Below are positions 34,526 through 46,148 of a DNA stretch of 64,000 nt, one piece after another (position 1 is the stretch's first letter; each line of letters begins with the position of its first letter). The stretch is from the NCBI GenBank assembly GCA_034440635.1, contig JAOTON010001073.1, positions 612,501 through 676,500 on the forward strand, read 5' to 3'. A program made the position numbers and the translations under genes. The notes under the pieces were generated by a model that worked only from the letters and a program-made list of their open reading frames with translations, was not told the origin of the DNA and did not search any database. The DNA is from Lepas anatifera (Eukaryota > Arthropoda > Thecostraca > Lepadidae).

Positions 34526-35420
34526 AGGGGTCTGTTCATTGCCCCAACAAATTCAAAGTGCCCTAACTTGTGCCCTAAAGGCCGGATTGCAAAACAAATT
34601 AGTGGACTGTGTTTGGAAAATGTAGAGCTATCCAATGATATGCATCACGGTGGGTAAATTGTATATTTACTGTGAATTTTTGCCATTTGGGTACTTTAGG
34701 GCCCGTTTAGGGCCGCTAATTGTCAATGCAAAAGAGGTGTTCTTCAGCCATATTTCTGTTTTCTACCCTAGATCATATATACCAATTTTAATAAAATCAG
34801 GGGTTGTCCTTGCCCAAACAATTCGTGCCTACTTTGCCTAGGGCCTAATTGCAAACAAATTGGTGGACTGTGTTTGGAAAATGGGAGCTTTCCAACGATA
34901 TGCATCACGGTGGGTAATTGTTATGTACTGTGCATTTGGTTTGGGTATTCGGGCCGTTTGGCATGTCGATGCAAAGGGGTGTTCTTCAGCCATATTTCTT
35001 GTTTTCTGCCGTAGATCATATATACCAATTTTAAAGAAAATCGAAGGGATCTGTCCAATGCCCCAAAAATTCAAAGTGCCCTAATTTGTGCCCTAATGGC
35101 CGGATTGCAAAACAAATTAGTGGACTGTGTTTGGAAAATGGAGGGCTTTCAAATGATATGCATCACTGCGGGTAAATTGTATATCTACTGTGCATTTTTG
35201 CCGTTCGGGTGCAACGGCACCCGAACGGCAAAACAAACGGGCCTTTACGAGACGGCACTAAACGGGACTTTAGGGCCCGTTTAGGGCTCCTAATTGTCAA
35301 TGCAAAAGGGGTGTTCTTCAGCCATATTTCTTGTTTTCTGACGTAGATAATATATACCAATTTTAAAGAAAATCGAAGGGGTCTGTTCATTTCCCAAAAA
35401 AATCAAAGTGTCCTTACTTG
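34526..35420 (+). repeat. Right tandem array of element D (three units)
   Basis: Units begin near 34530, 34803 and 35053, with a fourth junction at about 35383. They carry the reverse complement of the left-array landmarks. The last unit is lengthened by an inserted hairpin region at about 35196-35260. Confidence 0.88.
35196..35233. repeat. 17-bp perfect hairpin inside element D
   Basis: Arms TTTTGCCGTTCGGGTGC (35196-35212) and GCACCCGAACGGCAAAA (35217-35233) are exact inverted repeats with a 4-base loop. Sister units in the array have only one arm, so this is a local inverted duplication. Confidence 0.9.
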
Positions 35421-35553
35421 TGCCCAATGGATTTGCGAGACGTTCTGACTGTTTGAACGTCTTTGGGAGAACGTAAAGATTAGAATAGCGCAAAGTCTGT
35501 GCTATTTGCGGCACATTCCTGGCCAGAAACGTGTATTTCTTGTTTTGGGTTAA

Positions 35554-36239
35554 GTGTGCAGTGAATACCAATCTGGTCCTGAATCTGGTGTTGAATCTGG
35601 TGCCAACTTCCGCTACATCGGTGTGCTGGGAAACCGGTCTGAGTCCGGTCGGTACGGATTATCGCGGTCCGGCACGGCACGGACGCTGCTCACATCAGAC
35701 TGGAGGCCTGGGGAGCGCAGCCCGCCGTCTGTCCAGTGCACCAATCACTGCACTCCGCCAGGATGTGGTGTGATGTGTGCAGGTCCATTTTTATAGTCTG
35801 CTGGTGACTCAGACTGGACTGTTCCCAGCCGACCGCAACACTCTCTCACTTCCTTCAGTTTCCTTCATTTGTGCAGATATATCTAAGCGCATGCTGGTGC
35901 TGTCCTAGGCTTTGTTTCTGGGTGGACAGAATAAGTTCTGGTGGCAATAAGGTGCAACGTAAAACCCAGCCGTATTAACCACCTCACCAGCCGCAAGCGA
36001 AGTGAAATTGGGTTTCGACGGTTTTGCAGTCATGAATGATCAGTAAACAAAGCGATTGTTCACATGCGTAAATAAAGTAATCCGTAAGCTTTCCTTACTT
36101 TTGGGTAATATCATAAATATCCTAAACACGAGGACTGGAGGGTACCTCGGAAGCTCCCACCTATATTCTAAGGTTTCTGGAGAACCATTCCCAGCCGAAA
36201 AACACAAATTGGCTACATTTGGTGCAATTTGTGAGTGAT
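35554..36239. other. No recognised gene
   Basis: This is unique-looking sequence. A short GC-rich block at about 35600-35780 has two overlapping open frames without recognisable motifs. Confidence 0.45.
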
Positions 36240-36380
36240 AATAATAATTTTGGGGCGTACCGACGCACCAACTGCCAGAGTCATATGGTGTCGCCAACTC
36301 TTTCCCTGTTGGAAGGGTTTCTCGGGGAGTCAGCTTGCTCCTTGTTCACGGAAGCCGTCGGGCCTTGAATTCTGCTCGTC
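36240..36380 (-). mobile_element. tRNA-derived SINE, family S2, partial
   Basis: On the plus strand it reads AATTTTGGGGCGTACCGACG, then GGTGTCGCCAACTCTTTCCC, matching 62150-62275. The tRNA head is missing, because a family A fragment abuts it. Confidence 0.78.
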
Positions 36381-36382
36381 GA

Positions 36383-37297
36383 AGCTCGCTTGAATTCAGT
36401 AAGAAATTACTTCACATGTTTTAGTGCTCAGGTCAATGGCTTGACCTCCAGAGGTCAAATTAGGTCAAGATCGGCTATTTTCACTCAAACATGCAATGAT
36501 TAAGCAAACTGGGCATACCTCTTATGTCATTAGAGCTATTGAGGCCTGGTAAAGTACATTTGATAGCAAATTGCCAGTACTTTTTTCCGCTATGTGGAAC
36601 GTAAGGACCTCCCGCCAGTGGTTTGACCTCCAGAGGTCACCTCGTGACCTAATCTGACCTGAGGTCACGAAAGGTCAAAAAGTGACCTTGCCGTATATCA
36701 AATGAAAGCCAGTGACAGGACAAACACGATGGTGTTTGTTTCACCGCTCTAGCTTAATCAGGTCAAAAGTGATTGTCAAAATACTGTTTTTGACCTCTGG
36801 TGACCTTGGATGACCTTGGAAAAGTCAAAGGGCAAATATGACCCCTGGGATCCGTGAAAGGGTGTCAAAAAACGCTGTTCTGAGCAGCCTGAGTATTTGC
36901 AATCATTTTTGTGGCTTTTATATCATGAAACAGGTTTTCCCCATGCTTTTCTAATGGGAGAGGTCGCCTCGTGACCTGACCTCAGGGCACGAAATCGAAA
37001 AATCCCGGATATACACCTTGTAGACCCTGAAGGGGTCATGAAGTGTAGGAAGTTTCAAATCGATCGACTTTGAAATGTAGCTCTTACAGAGCTCTAAAGT
37101 TGAAGTGAGGTGACCTTGGTTGACCTGGTCTGGTGACCTGACCTTGGGTGACCCGGGGAAAAAATTTCAGGGATGATGGAGAAATGATGCAGTGAGAGGT
37201 AGAGCCCTCAACCGCGGTGCTGCGCCTCGTCGTTTTTCTGCTATCCCGGAAAAACCTTAGGGGGGCCATCGATGGCCCCCGGTGGGGCGAGGGTTAA
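36383..37297 (+). mobile_element. TTAA element, family A, copy A6, left end lost
   Basis: It begins inside the element at GAAGCTCGCTTGAATTCAG, fused directly to the S2 SINE, and is then collinear with A2 to an intact right end with palindrome and TTAA at 37294-37297. This junction looks like a deletion or recombination breakpoint. Confidence 0.87.
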
Positions 37298-37980
37298 AAG
37301 CGGTCCTTAATATTTTAACTTACAGGATTTTAAAGTCAAACTATATTTTGAAGCTGTCACAATCGTGCAGTCGCACCAGTTCGCCAGCACTGAACACCAG
37401 GTTGTGACGTCATAACTCCATATAAACGAGATGATATGTCAAGGTCACTTCAAAGTGGGGTCAAGGTTAAGGGAAAAGGTCCGAGGACAAGTTTATATCG
37501 GCCTTTTTAAGGTCATTGACCCCAGTGCTTCCCCTCAAATGACGTTACCTTGTATCGCTGGTAGCGGAACTGGGGGGGGTCACCGGGGCATGGTGCTCCC
37601 TCCCTTAAATACGAAGTTTTAACACTGACCCTATGGCGTTGACTGGAAAAAAATGAGTTGAAAAGCCAGTGGTGCCCCGTCCCTTAAATTCGGACGTTCC
37701 GCCCTCACTTGCCAGTATAACGTATACTATGTTAAGACTTACAATGGACTTCTCCACATTGAAAAAGCAAAGATTCGGAGCTTTCAAGCTGTATTAATCC
37801 CTTCCTAAGCGAGTTGTCGGGTGGTATGTATTTCCAAATCATGATATGACGTCATAGGTAAAGTAACTCAATGTTAAAGTCGAGGTCGAAGGCCATGGGT
37901 AAAGTTCAACCCTCATTTCCCGACCCATGGCTGCATATAGTGCTATGGGTAATACTTAGTGCGTAAGTACGTACATTTTA

Positions 37981-37982
<2 letters not shown>

Positions 37983-38017
<35 letters not shown>
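37983..38017. repeat. (AT)n microsatellite bordering the foldback element
   Basis: This is an uninterrupted AT run that ends exactly where the left foldback arm begins. Confidence 0.95.
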
Positions 38018-38020
<3 letters not shown>

Positions 38021-38458
38021 TTCAATACATGTCTTGTTAAAAGATATAGCATATCTTGTTTTCACGAGCTTCTTTCTCGTCTTCTCCAATGCTCGAAGAG
38101 TGCATTTTTGTAAATCTGATATTTGATTTATTAATTGGCCGAATGTTGGCATCTTTTAGGTATACATTTAACGTTGCGACGCGTTTCGGAGGTGACATCT
38201 TCCATTATCAAGCACTTAAAACACTTATAAAAACACTCCTATCATATTTGAAATCGATCTAAACTACTTTGAAAGGATAATTATTTTTCATTCAATTATT
38301 ACGACAGAATAGTGACACAACTAGACGGGTTCTTCTTCTCTGCAGCGCTAAGCAAAGCAACCCAACTATCACACTGAGGCTTTTCTTCTAGCGCTGCAGA
38401 GAAGAAGAGCCCGTCTAGTTGTGTCACTATTCTGTCGTAATAATTGAATGAAAAATAA

Positions 38459-38535
38459 CATAGAATATAACATACTATAACATTATCTATATCTATATCT
38501 ATATATCTATATATATGTTATAGTAGATCTCTATG
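38459..38535 (+). mobile_element. 77-bp MITE with 8-bp target duplication
   Basis: Direct repeats AAAAATAA at 38451-38458 and 38536-38543 flank an element starting CATAGAATATAACATACTAT and ending with the imperfect inverse ATAGTAGATCTCTATG. Its middle is a (TATC)n/(TA)n run. The other foldback arm shows the unoccupied site. An 8-bp duplication suggests hAT-type mobilisation. Confidence 0.85.
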
Positions 38536-38628
38536 AAAAATAATTGTCCTTTCAAAGTAGTTTAGATCGATTTCAAATATGATAGGAGTGTTTTTATAAG
38601 TGCTTTAAGTGCTTGATAATGGAAGATG

Positions 38629-38828
38629 CAGGGCATATTTTTAAGCTACAAAGTGGTGGGCATTTTGCCCACCAGTCCCCCGTGCTATGTCCACCAGTGA
38701 ACGGCCCTGAACGGCCCAGTGCCCACCAGTCACCAGTCATTTGATGCTCCTGGAGTGCCCTTTTGGTGGGGATTCGTGCCCTTTTCAGCCGAATGCCCAC
38801 CAGTCCCAATTCCTTAAAATATGCCCTG
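38629..38828 (+). mobile_element. 200-bp hAT-type MITE with exact target duplication
   Basis: Ends CAGGGCATATTTTTAAG and CTTAAAATATGCCCTG are inverted repeats. GGAAGATG flanks both sides (38621-38628 and 38829-38836). The left foldback arm has one GGAAGATG at the same point, the empty site. The interior repeats GTGCCCACCAGT-like words. Confidence 0.93.
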
Positions 38829-39034
38829 GGAAGATGTCACTTCCGAAACGCGTCGCAACGTTAAATGTATACCTAAAAGATGCCAACATTCGGCCAATTA
38901 ATAAATCAAATATCAGATTTACAAAAATGCACTCTTCGAGCATTGGAGAAGACGAGAAAGAAGCTCGTGAAAACAAGATGTGCTATATCTTTCAACAAGA
39001 CATGAATTGAAGAACATATTTTGCCTACGTATTC

Positions 39035-39036
<2 letters not shown>

Positions 39037-39086
<50 letters not shown>
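39037..39086. repeat. (AT)n microsatellite
   Basis: An AT run just outside the right foldback arm, mirroring the one at 37983-38017. Confidence 0.95.
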
Positions 39087-39089
<3 letters not shown>

Positions 39090-39430
39090 GACCGCCATAG
39101 GTCAATGACCTTCAATGACTTTAAACCCAACATTTCAGGAATTATTTCACTGGATCTTCCCTTTATGAGTTTTGTCCATTTTCGATACACTCCAGTCCCG
39201 ACGCTTTCCCTGGGTCCCCACCACGGCCAAGATTTGATCTTTATGACGACGCTTGATCGCAAAGATTGAATATTTACCTCGGTCAATGAAAGCTGCTTTT
39301 GCAATAAAAGTGAAAATACTGCAGATCACAAAGGGTTCTACATAACTCCAAATGGCCTTTTTTACGTTTTGTTTTCGGGATCTCAGGAGGCCTAACAGCG
39401 CAGCCTTCTAGTGCCAGGGCCGTTTCCAGT

Positions 39431-40783
39431 GAGGGCGTTAAATAAGGTAGCCAGCCATGTACGCAACAGTGCATATCAATCCTACCACATGTAATATTTA
39501 ATAGTGCAGACCAATGCTCTATTATATACCTACGCATAAGAACAGGGGTGGTTTTAGATTATTATAGCTTGACTCGGTTGAGCTTCATGTACCTAATCTG
39601 CTTTGTTTACAGGATCTTGTACGTAGCATTCACTCATTCCATGGCCTATGGTGTTGGTAGCCGAAATTTTTAGGGTTTTTAGCTCCGATGGTGTGGAGAA
39701 TTACGCACGCTCTACTATATACAATCGCTAGCCGATTGCATATTCTATGCAATCCAACGGTGCATGAAAGCCTAAGTACCTATAGAAAACCCCCATGAAC
39801 GGTTTCACTCATGACACTTTTCACTTCCTGTCACGAGACGTGTTTAACTATGCAGCTTGGGCAGAATTCAGGTTGTTCGTTAATGTCATATCCCACCCCG
39901 TGCATACGCATTTCCTGCTTGGCAGGCGCGCACAGCACATTGTCCGACGGGAAATGCGGCCGATCAATTGCCGGGGGCAGCTGCTCTCGCTGACGTGAAA
40001 CAACCAGAGAGGCACGTGCCCGCCTCCCCCGAGTCTACGTCACGGCAGCTATGCAGGCTGACAATACCGACGCACGCGCCGCCGCTTACGCACTCGTGAC
40101 GTGAGAAACACTCGCTAAATTCGCCGTCAGCTGCAGTGCGTGCTGTGCAGGCTCTTTGTCTCGCCAGGTAGCACTCAACGCATTTCACGTGCCGGATGCG
40201 CTGGTGCCGGGAGCTATTTCAACGGTTGCACACCATTCTCCCGCCGTTACGCTAACGGAAATAAAACGCAAACTGCCCGTGAGTTTGATGTTTGTTGTGC
40301 CTGCAGTGAATTTTTTAAGATGGATTTCATACCAGAACAGCAGGGCACTATTGTTTTCAATGAGTACTGTCGATCTTACTAGCAGTAGCTATGAAGAAAT
40401 TACCTTTAGGTGTGAAATGTTCCCATCCTTTCAAAGTTGCACTCGCAGCCGAGCCACTGCGAGTCAAACTTTGACTCTCAACGACACTCGAATTAGTGTG
40501 CCTCCCCCTGGGTCACGTGTGTTTACAACGAGCGGCAATCTTTTTCAGCAGCAGTCAGTGTGAGCCAATTGAAGATCAGTGCACACATGTGAAGTGCGCC
40601 ATCGATCACTGAGCGCGTGACGTCAGTGGCCCTCTGGCCCGTCCCTCGCGTCATGTGATGAGGCCAGTAGCCCTCTGGCTCGTCTTTTGCGTCATGCCAT
40701 TGGGCTTCTATTAATGAGGTCGGGGTGAGACCCCCTTTATCGTCTTCCCTGAACTGCAGTGGTGGCACACTTGTCCTGCAGCA
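39431..40783. other. No recognised gene
   Basis: This is unique-looking sequence with a GC-richer segment at about 39950-40220. The frame 40156-40563 (135 codons) has no familiar motif or splice support. Confidence 0.45.
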
Positions 40784-41021
40784 TAAGCGGATTCAGTGGG
40801 AGGGGCAATGGGGGCACTTACACTCTCCCCAATTGACACTTGGTTACCCCTAAAATGGTCACGGCGCTCCCTTGAAATGTCGCTTCCCACCCCTCTCCCA
40901 GGTTGTGAATATTGGCGCCCCCTTGATAGGATTAGGCGCCCACCTGATAGGCTTTACCACCTACGAGTGGTGCCACCCGACCATGTGCCCCTCCCCCGAT
41001 CGGAAATCCTGGATCTGCCTA
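40784..41021 (+). mobile_element. MITE, family L, diverged copy
   Basis: It starts CATAAGCGGATTCAG and ends CTGGATCTGCCTATG, with the interior collinear with 5836-6095 (AATTGACACTTGG, ATGGTCACGGCG, TTGGCGCCCCC). Confidence 0.75.
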
Positions 41022-44000
41022 TGTCCCGCACCATTGACTTTCACAGTGTTTTGAGGCCAGGCACGTGCGTAAAATGGCTAATGGCAGCCAGGGTCGGACG
41101 CCGCCGGTTGGTTTCGGGGGAGAGGGTAAAACCATGTCAGCAAGTCGATGAGCAAGAAAAGGGCGCTGAGCGACGGGTCGCCGCCGCCGCGGCAGTGGTG
41201 GTGGTGGCACCCGGCAGAATTAAACTGCTGCAGTTTAACAATTTTTCACTTTCAATGAGGAACCTACGAACGGATAAAAATACTTAAAAATGTATCTTTC
41301 TGAAGAACACGTCCTCGCCAAGCCATGAATGATGAAGTATCAATCTACTTTAAAGAGACAAAATAGGACTTGCCCTCCCGCTATTTTCCTTTGGGGGCCA
41401 TGACCGGATGGACCCCTTCCCTGGATCCGCCGCTGGTAGCACGGGTGGTGCAACATACTACTCAAATAGCGTTGAGCCACGCTCTGTTCAGCCATCTGTG
41501 AACAATACCAAAATGATACAAATATGTTGCAATGCAAGACCATGCCTTCCCTGGACTTCATCTGCGCTTGTGATAGTTTCTACTACCAATCCGTAATTTT
41601 ACCATGCGAATTATTAGTGAAGATTATGATACTTTATTCAATTCGAGCACTCTCGTAACTTCTTGCACACTGAAAGATAAACTTTCGTTCGATTCTTCTC
41701 ACCGAAGTCGATTGATATAAGTGGGTTATGAATGTTTTCTGCTCACGAGCGTCGATCACAAATATCGACACTGCAGACCAGAGGTGCAGAAAGTATACTG
41801 GCTGTCACAAACTCAATGCGATGTATGCCTCCTCTGTCACACAAAGCTGGAAATGATAATTTTATACTTGAATACTATTTCCAATATGCTGAATGTCATC
41901 TACCTGTCTCTTACTTTTTGCAACGGACAAGGTTCAAGCACCAAGCCATTACCGCATGAAAGTAGTAAACTGTGTTTTCATTTTTAGATCATGTTTATGT
42001 TTTGAAAGGAAAATTTCCAATTATGGATCATTGTTTTCAGTATTGGGATCATAACTATTATTGGCAACTCTGACTGCACTTTCCCCCCAATGACAAGCAT
42101 TTCCCTTTTTGAAGAAGTTTCTATTTTTGGAAGGAGTGTTTCCAATTATGGTACATTTCCCCATGATTAAATGTGGCAATTATCATGAGAATTATTATTG
42201 GGAACTAATCTATAAATGGGAGCGTACACCTACACACAATTGGGAACCCTGATCACAGCTTCCCCCCCCACCCCCCACTGAACTTCCATCTCACATATCA
42301 ACAAAAGGGACAAAAATGTCATTGTCAACATAGGATTTGGATCTACCTAAAATGTGTTGGTAAAGTGGACCTTAGGTAGCATCTTTATAGCCAGATCAAA
42401 TGCTTAAAATTTTTCCCCAACACCTGATTATCACCTGCCTGGTCATTCCTTCTTGCAGTAAAAACTCTGAGGCAACTACCCTGCATGGATGTAAAATTAT
42501 GTCTATTGGCCTAATCAGAGGTATTGGAAGTCTCATACCAAAGAAAGATCCAGTGTATAAGTCAAAATCCTGCTTTAACTCCAGGCAATGTTGCTTACTA
42601 CCACTGGTACCTAGTAAACAACACACCCCCCAACCAGCGTTTTTCAAAGTCTCTTTCTTTCTGAGATTTTCTGTGATTTTCTGAAATGAGAAGGGGGTCT
42701 ACTAGGCCCCCTCTAGTGCACATTAGTGCCAGGCCCCTCTCCATTGTGTGTTTTTGCACTTTGTGGAGGACTGCATTGGCACACATTTGCTATCTGTACA
42801 ATATTGACATGATAATTTGATCATGAAATCTCACCTGAATTACTGTTGTTGCCAGTCTGCTGCTGGCGCCAACTCTCCCAGCTTCCTCCAGCTCCAAATC
42901 TACCTAACCAATCTTGATCTAGGGCACAAATAAGGTAAGGCACAAGCAAGCTAAGGAATGAAAAACCAAGTTTGAGTGTGAAAGTGCATCAGAATCAAAG
43001 TAGCCTACATTCATCTTAGATTAGCCATGGGCAGCACTATTTATTCCAGTTAGTTTTAGCCTGCACTTATCTTAGATATACCTAATAAATATGCCCTCAA
43101 CAGAAGTAGCTTCCCACTTGTTCAAATTTTTTTGGCAGGCTCTACATCACACAAACATCATTGCGAACTTGTGTTGTCGCTGTTGCGTAGTTTAGGTAGA
43201 ATTGCTGCCCAGCTATGTTTATTTCTTTCACTCATTTAGTACTTTTCCTAGTAGCTTTTAGGCGTATTTGATACTAAATTCAAAGAAATAGGGACCGCTA
43301 AATCGAAGATACTCAAACTTTAGATATTATTTAACCTGACGAAATGGACAGAAAAGTACTTGATAACGTATCTGCGTTATCTTTAATGCCTTAAATATGC
43401 CCACAATCATGTATTTCTCGAAAAAATTGACTGTCACATTTCGGGCATCTAGGCGGCAACTTTCTGGCAACTACTAACAATCGGCACCATTGGGCTGCAT
43501 GTTAAAATCTGGCAACTGTGACAGCGGTTTCCGGGTTTTCTGCAGCGGGGGTCTCTCGTTTTAGTAGAAACTGAACACAGTACCAATATTATATCACTGA
43601 TGGTACGCTGTGCAATTGAAGGACAGAGTTGCTAAATTAAAATATTCCCTACACGCTTCATTCTGTATTTCGAAAATGTGTGGTTTGATTTTGAACCATA
43701 CTGTCACGATCGCTATTTTGTCACACTTATGGACCTCAACTATCATAAATGTGTCACAAACTCCAGTAGCCGAGTTGGTAAGTTTCTGCACCTCTGCTGC
43801 AGACCGTAACTTGGGCAGGGAAAATCCTTTTATGCAGCCACGTATATTTATATATAATGCAGAGAGATTACTATTAGACGTCTTGTACTGGCCGGCAGTA
43901 AATTTACCATGTTTGGATTCACTATCCCATCCCCGCATGGGAGTCAAATCGCAACCCACCTTTGGTTTGTCAAATGAGTTTGAGCCGACTCAAATGAGAC

Positions 44001-44039
44001 GCGCATCGCTTTGAAAGCCTCTAAGATGATCAATTTGAC
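41022..44039. other. No recognised gene
   Basis: A half-copy end of the L type (CCCTGGATCCGCC at about 41429) and a CTAGTGC..AGTGCCAGGCCC piece like family I at about 42710-42740 are present. Otherwise this is unique-looking A/T-rich DNA with short unsupported frames. Confidence 0.45.
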
Positions 44040-44550
44040 AGCTTAGCAGGTCAGGTCAACGAGTTATGACGTAATTTCTAAACCCATGCAAGGCGATTCT
44101 TCTAAAATGAATCCGACAAAACCGGAGTGTAACTCCGCTTCTAGAAGAGCTAGATCAAGTTTCTAAACATCATTTAAAAGCTCTTGAAACGTAAAATAAG
44201 AATGGTGTTTTCCATTTTGAGACCAGGTCAATACCAAGGCCACCAGAGGTCACCAAAGGTCACGGTTTTCGACATTGTGTCTTTAAATTTTGAACGAAAC
44301 AAGATACAGTCCTAAGTTCGGTACCATGGTAATGGGCATGACCAAAGGATTCAAATGATGTGCAGGATGACCTCAACCCAAGGTCAAAACCAAAATCTGG
44401 CCTTACAAGGTCGTGCAGATATAATTTTAATCCTTGGGTCAAGGATGTCTTTTCATGGTTTCCTGGCTCCCGAGTTATAAAGAATTTTCTAAATGGGTTT
44501 AAATTGGACGCATTTTGGCCGACTGTGACGCCACGGGGTAACTGATATGG
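44040..44550 (+). mobile_element. TTAA element, family G, partial copy G2
   Basis: It is collinear with 11400-11900: GAGTTATGACGT, AACCGG, CTAGA..AGCTAGATCA. The motif row AGGTCA-6-AGGCCA-4-AGGTCA-4-AGGTCA lies at about 44225-44260. Both termini are missing. Confidence 0.7.
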
Positions 44551-44665
44551 TTCAAACTCGGTTCCAGAGTCAAAGACGGCAGGGCGCTTCCAGCGCCGCT
44601 GCATTTTTCCGTATCACTTTCCGTTCCCGAGATCGTAGGGCCCCCAGCACCCAGGCGTTGGTGTG

Positions 44666-44759
44666 TATAAAAAGAGCCCAGGCGGCGCCGTGCTATCCAA
44701 CTTTCTTACTTGTCGCGAACATGAAGAGCAACAATGACACCCGAAATAACATGAATTGA
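44666..44759 (+). promoter_or_regulatory. Candidate TATA-box core promoter with short ORF
   Basis: TATAAAAA at 44666-44673 sits in GC-rich flanks. An ATG follows 55 bp downstream (44721), opening only a 12-codon frame. It lies 1.5 kb before the membrane-protein start codon, so it could serve a non-coding first exon. This rests only on the motif. Confidence 0.3.
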
Positions 44760-45458
44760 TTGGTTGAAACCTTACAAATAGATACACATTTGGCAAAAAT
44801 GGGTATCATGCTGAATCAATAGATACATGTTCCGCGTATTTCTCTGTTTATTTTACGCACCCGAATATTTGCTTCAATCCTTCCATGGATGACTCTCGAA
44901 GAAAGATAAGGCGCAGTACCTGGCCTCTGACGGAGGGTGACTAATGACATTTTAAGCTTTATTTCACTGAAAACAATGGTGAAAGCCGATTTTCTCTCGC
45001 TGTTTTGCTGTTATAATTGATGCGCCTCCTTCCTGCACGGCCGTGCTCGTTTCGGTAGACGTTGATCTAACATGCTTTAAGTCTAGTGTAATAATACATA
45101 AGATCACCTTTAAAATATCCGTGTGTAATTCATTAAACTGCTTAGCTGCTTGATATTACGTTTAATTTTTATATATTTTAGTATTCCTACATAGATATGC
45201 AGTAATACTCATCTGTTCTCTTTGCTACTCTGTAACCAACCTTTCATTTCAAAGATCCATAGGCCAAGATGACCAAGAACGGAGTTTTCTTCTCGATCGC
45301 GTCATTCCGGGGGGACGAAGAGTAATGACTGCAGTCTAAAAGCCTGCAGTGTTTAATGATGATCCCATCGGTGGAAATATATTTTCTGTATCTGTGTTTT
45401 AAATGAACCTTGACGTACACGGGCCATTGCAGACCAAAACAGTGTTTTTTGTTTTGTA

Positions 45459-45459
<1 letters not shown>

Positions 45460-45509
<50 letters not shown>
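45460..45509. repeat. (AT)n microsatellite
   Basis: A pure AT run of about 50 bp. Confidence 0.95.
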
Positions 45510-45513
<4 letters not shown>

Positions 45514-46148
45514 GCGGCTCTACAACGCACTAAAAGCATTTGAATTAGGGCCAGAGTAGAGCGCCTCGCAATCCAAAAAAGCTGCCCCTCTTCTTTAGCT
45601 GCACATGTCTCAAATATTGTAAAATGCCGCCCCCTGAGTCCTACCTGATCTTATCAAAATCATAAATTCACCACTGGTTATATGAGATAAGGATGTGTGA
45701 TAATGCCTGCCTGTCATAACATAGAATTGTGGACACTACTTAAAGAAGTGAACTTAAAGTAACTTAAAGTAGAAAAATACTGCAAACGTAGTTTTCCACC
45801 TCTAGCCTTCGCCATTCATACCTACCGTCCAAAATACCCCTGGCTGTGCCCATTCCCGCCTTCCCCTTGTTCTCCTTCAGCCGCGGTGGGGGTAGAAGGG
45901 TAGTCACCGCGGGCGGGTTACCGCCGAGCACCGCGTGGTTCGGGCTCGGTGGGGGAGGGGAGGGGGGCGGGATCCACGGCCGGTTACTAGCCAGAGCGGC
46001 TGGCCGCTGACTTCAGTCAGGTAGCAGCTGCGGGGGCGGCGGGAGCTCGGACGCCGTCAGCAGTCAGGCAGCGCGTGTGCTTGGTCGCAGTCCTCGTTTG
46101 GGCGTTTCGGCTGTGGTATCGGCAAGTCACCACTCTCAACAGCACAGG

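Larger units (their letters stand above)
32045..35553 (+). mobile_element. TTAA element, family D, with long inverted arms of tandem repeats
   Basis: The left end TTAA-CTCAAAACAAGAAATAC at 32045 and right end TTAA-CCCAAAACAAGAAATAC (read inverted from 35553) are terminal inverted repeats of about 130 bp. Each continues into an inverted array of about 275-bp units, two on the left and three on the right. The core at 34336-34525 has the AGGTCA/TGACCT architecture of family E. Nested inside are C2 and, within it, A5. Total span is 3,509 bp. No transposase is seen. Confidence 0.85.
38018..39014. mobile_element. Foldback element with about 330-bp inverted arms
   Basis: The left arm 38018-38351 and right arm (about 38389-39014) are near-perfect inverted repeats, from TTCTTCAATNCATGTCTTGT at the outside to TCTCTGCAGCGCTA at the centre. 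The right arm is longer only because it contains two small insertions (38459-38535 and 38629-38828). There is no coding capacity. Confidence 0.92.
37390..39430 (+). repeat. Family I dispersed repeat, copy 3, interrupted by a foldback element
   Basis: The left part (37390-37975) matches copy 2 (ATGACGTCATAG, AACTCAATGT, CTCATTTC, TAGTGCTA). The right part (39088-39430) matches copies 1 and 2 (TCAATGACCTTCAATGACTT, GGGATCTCAGG, CTAGTGCCAG). The foldback and its (AT)n flanks lie between. Confidence 0.6.
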
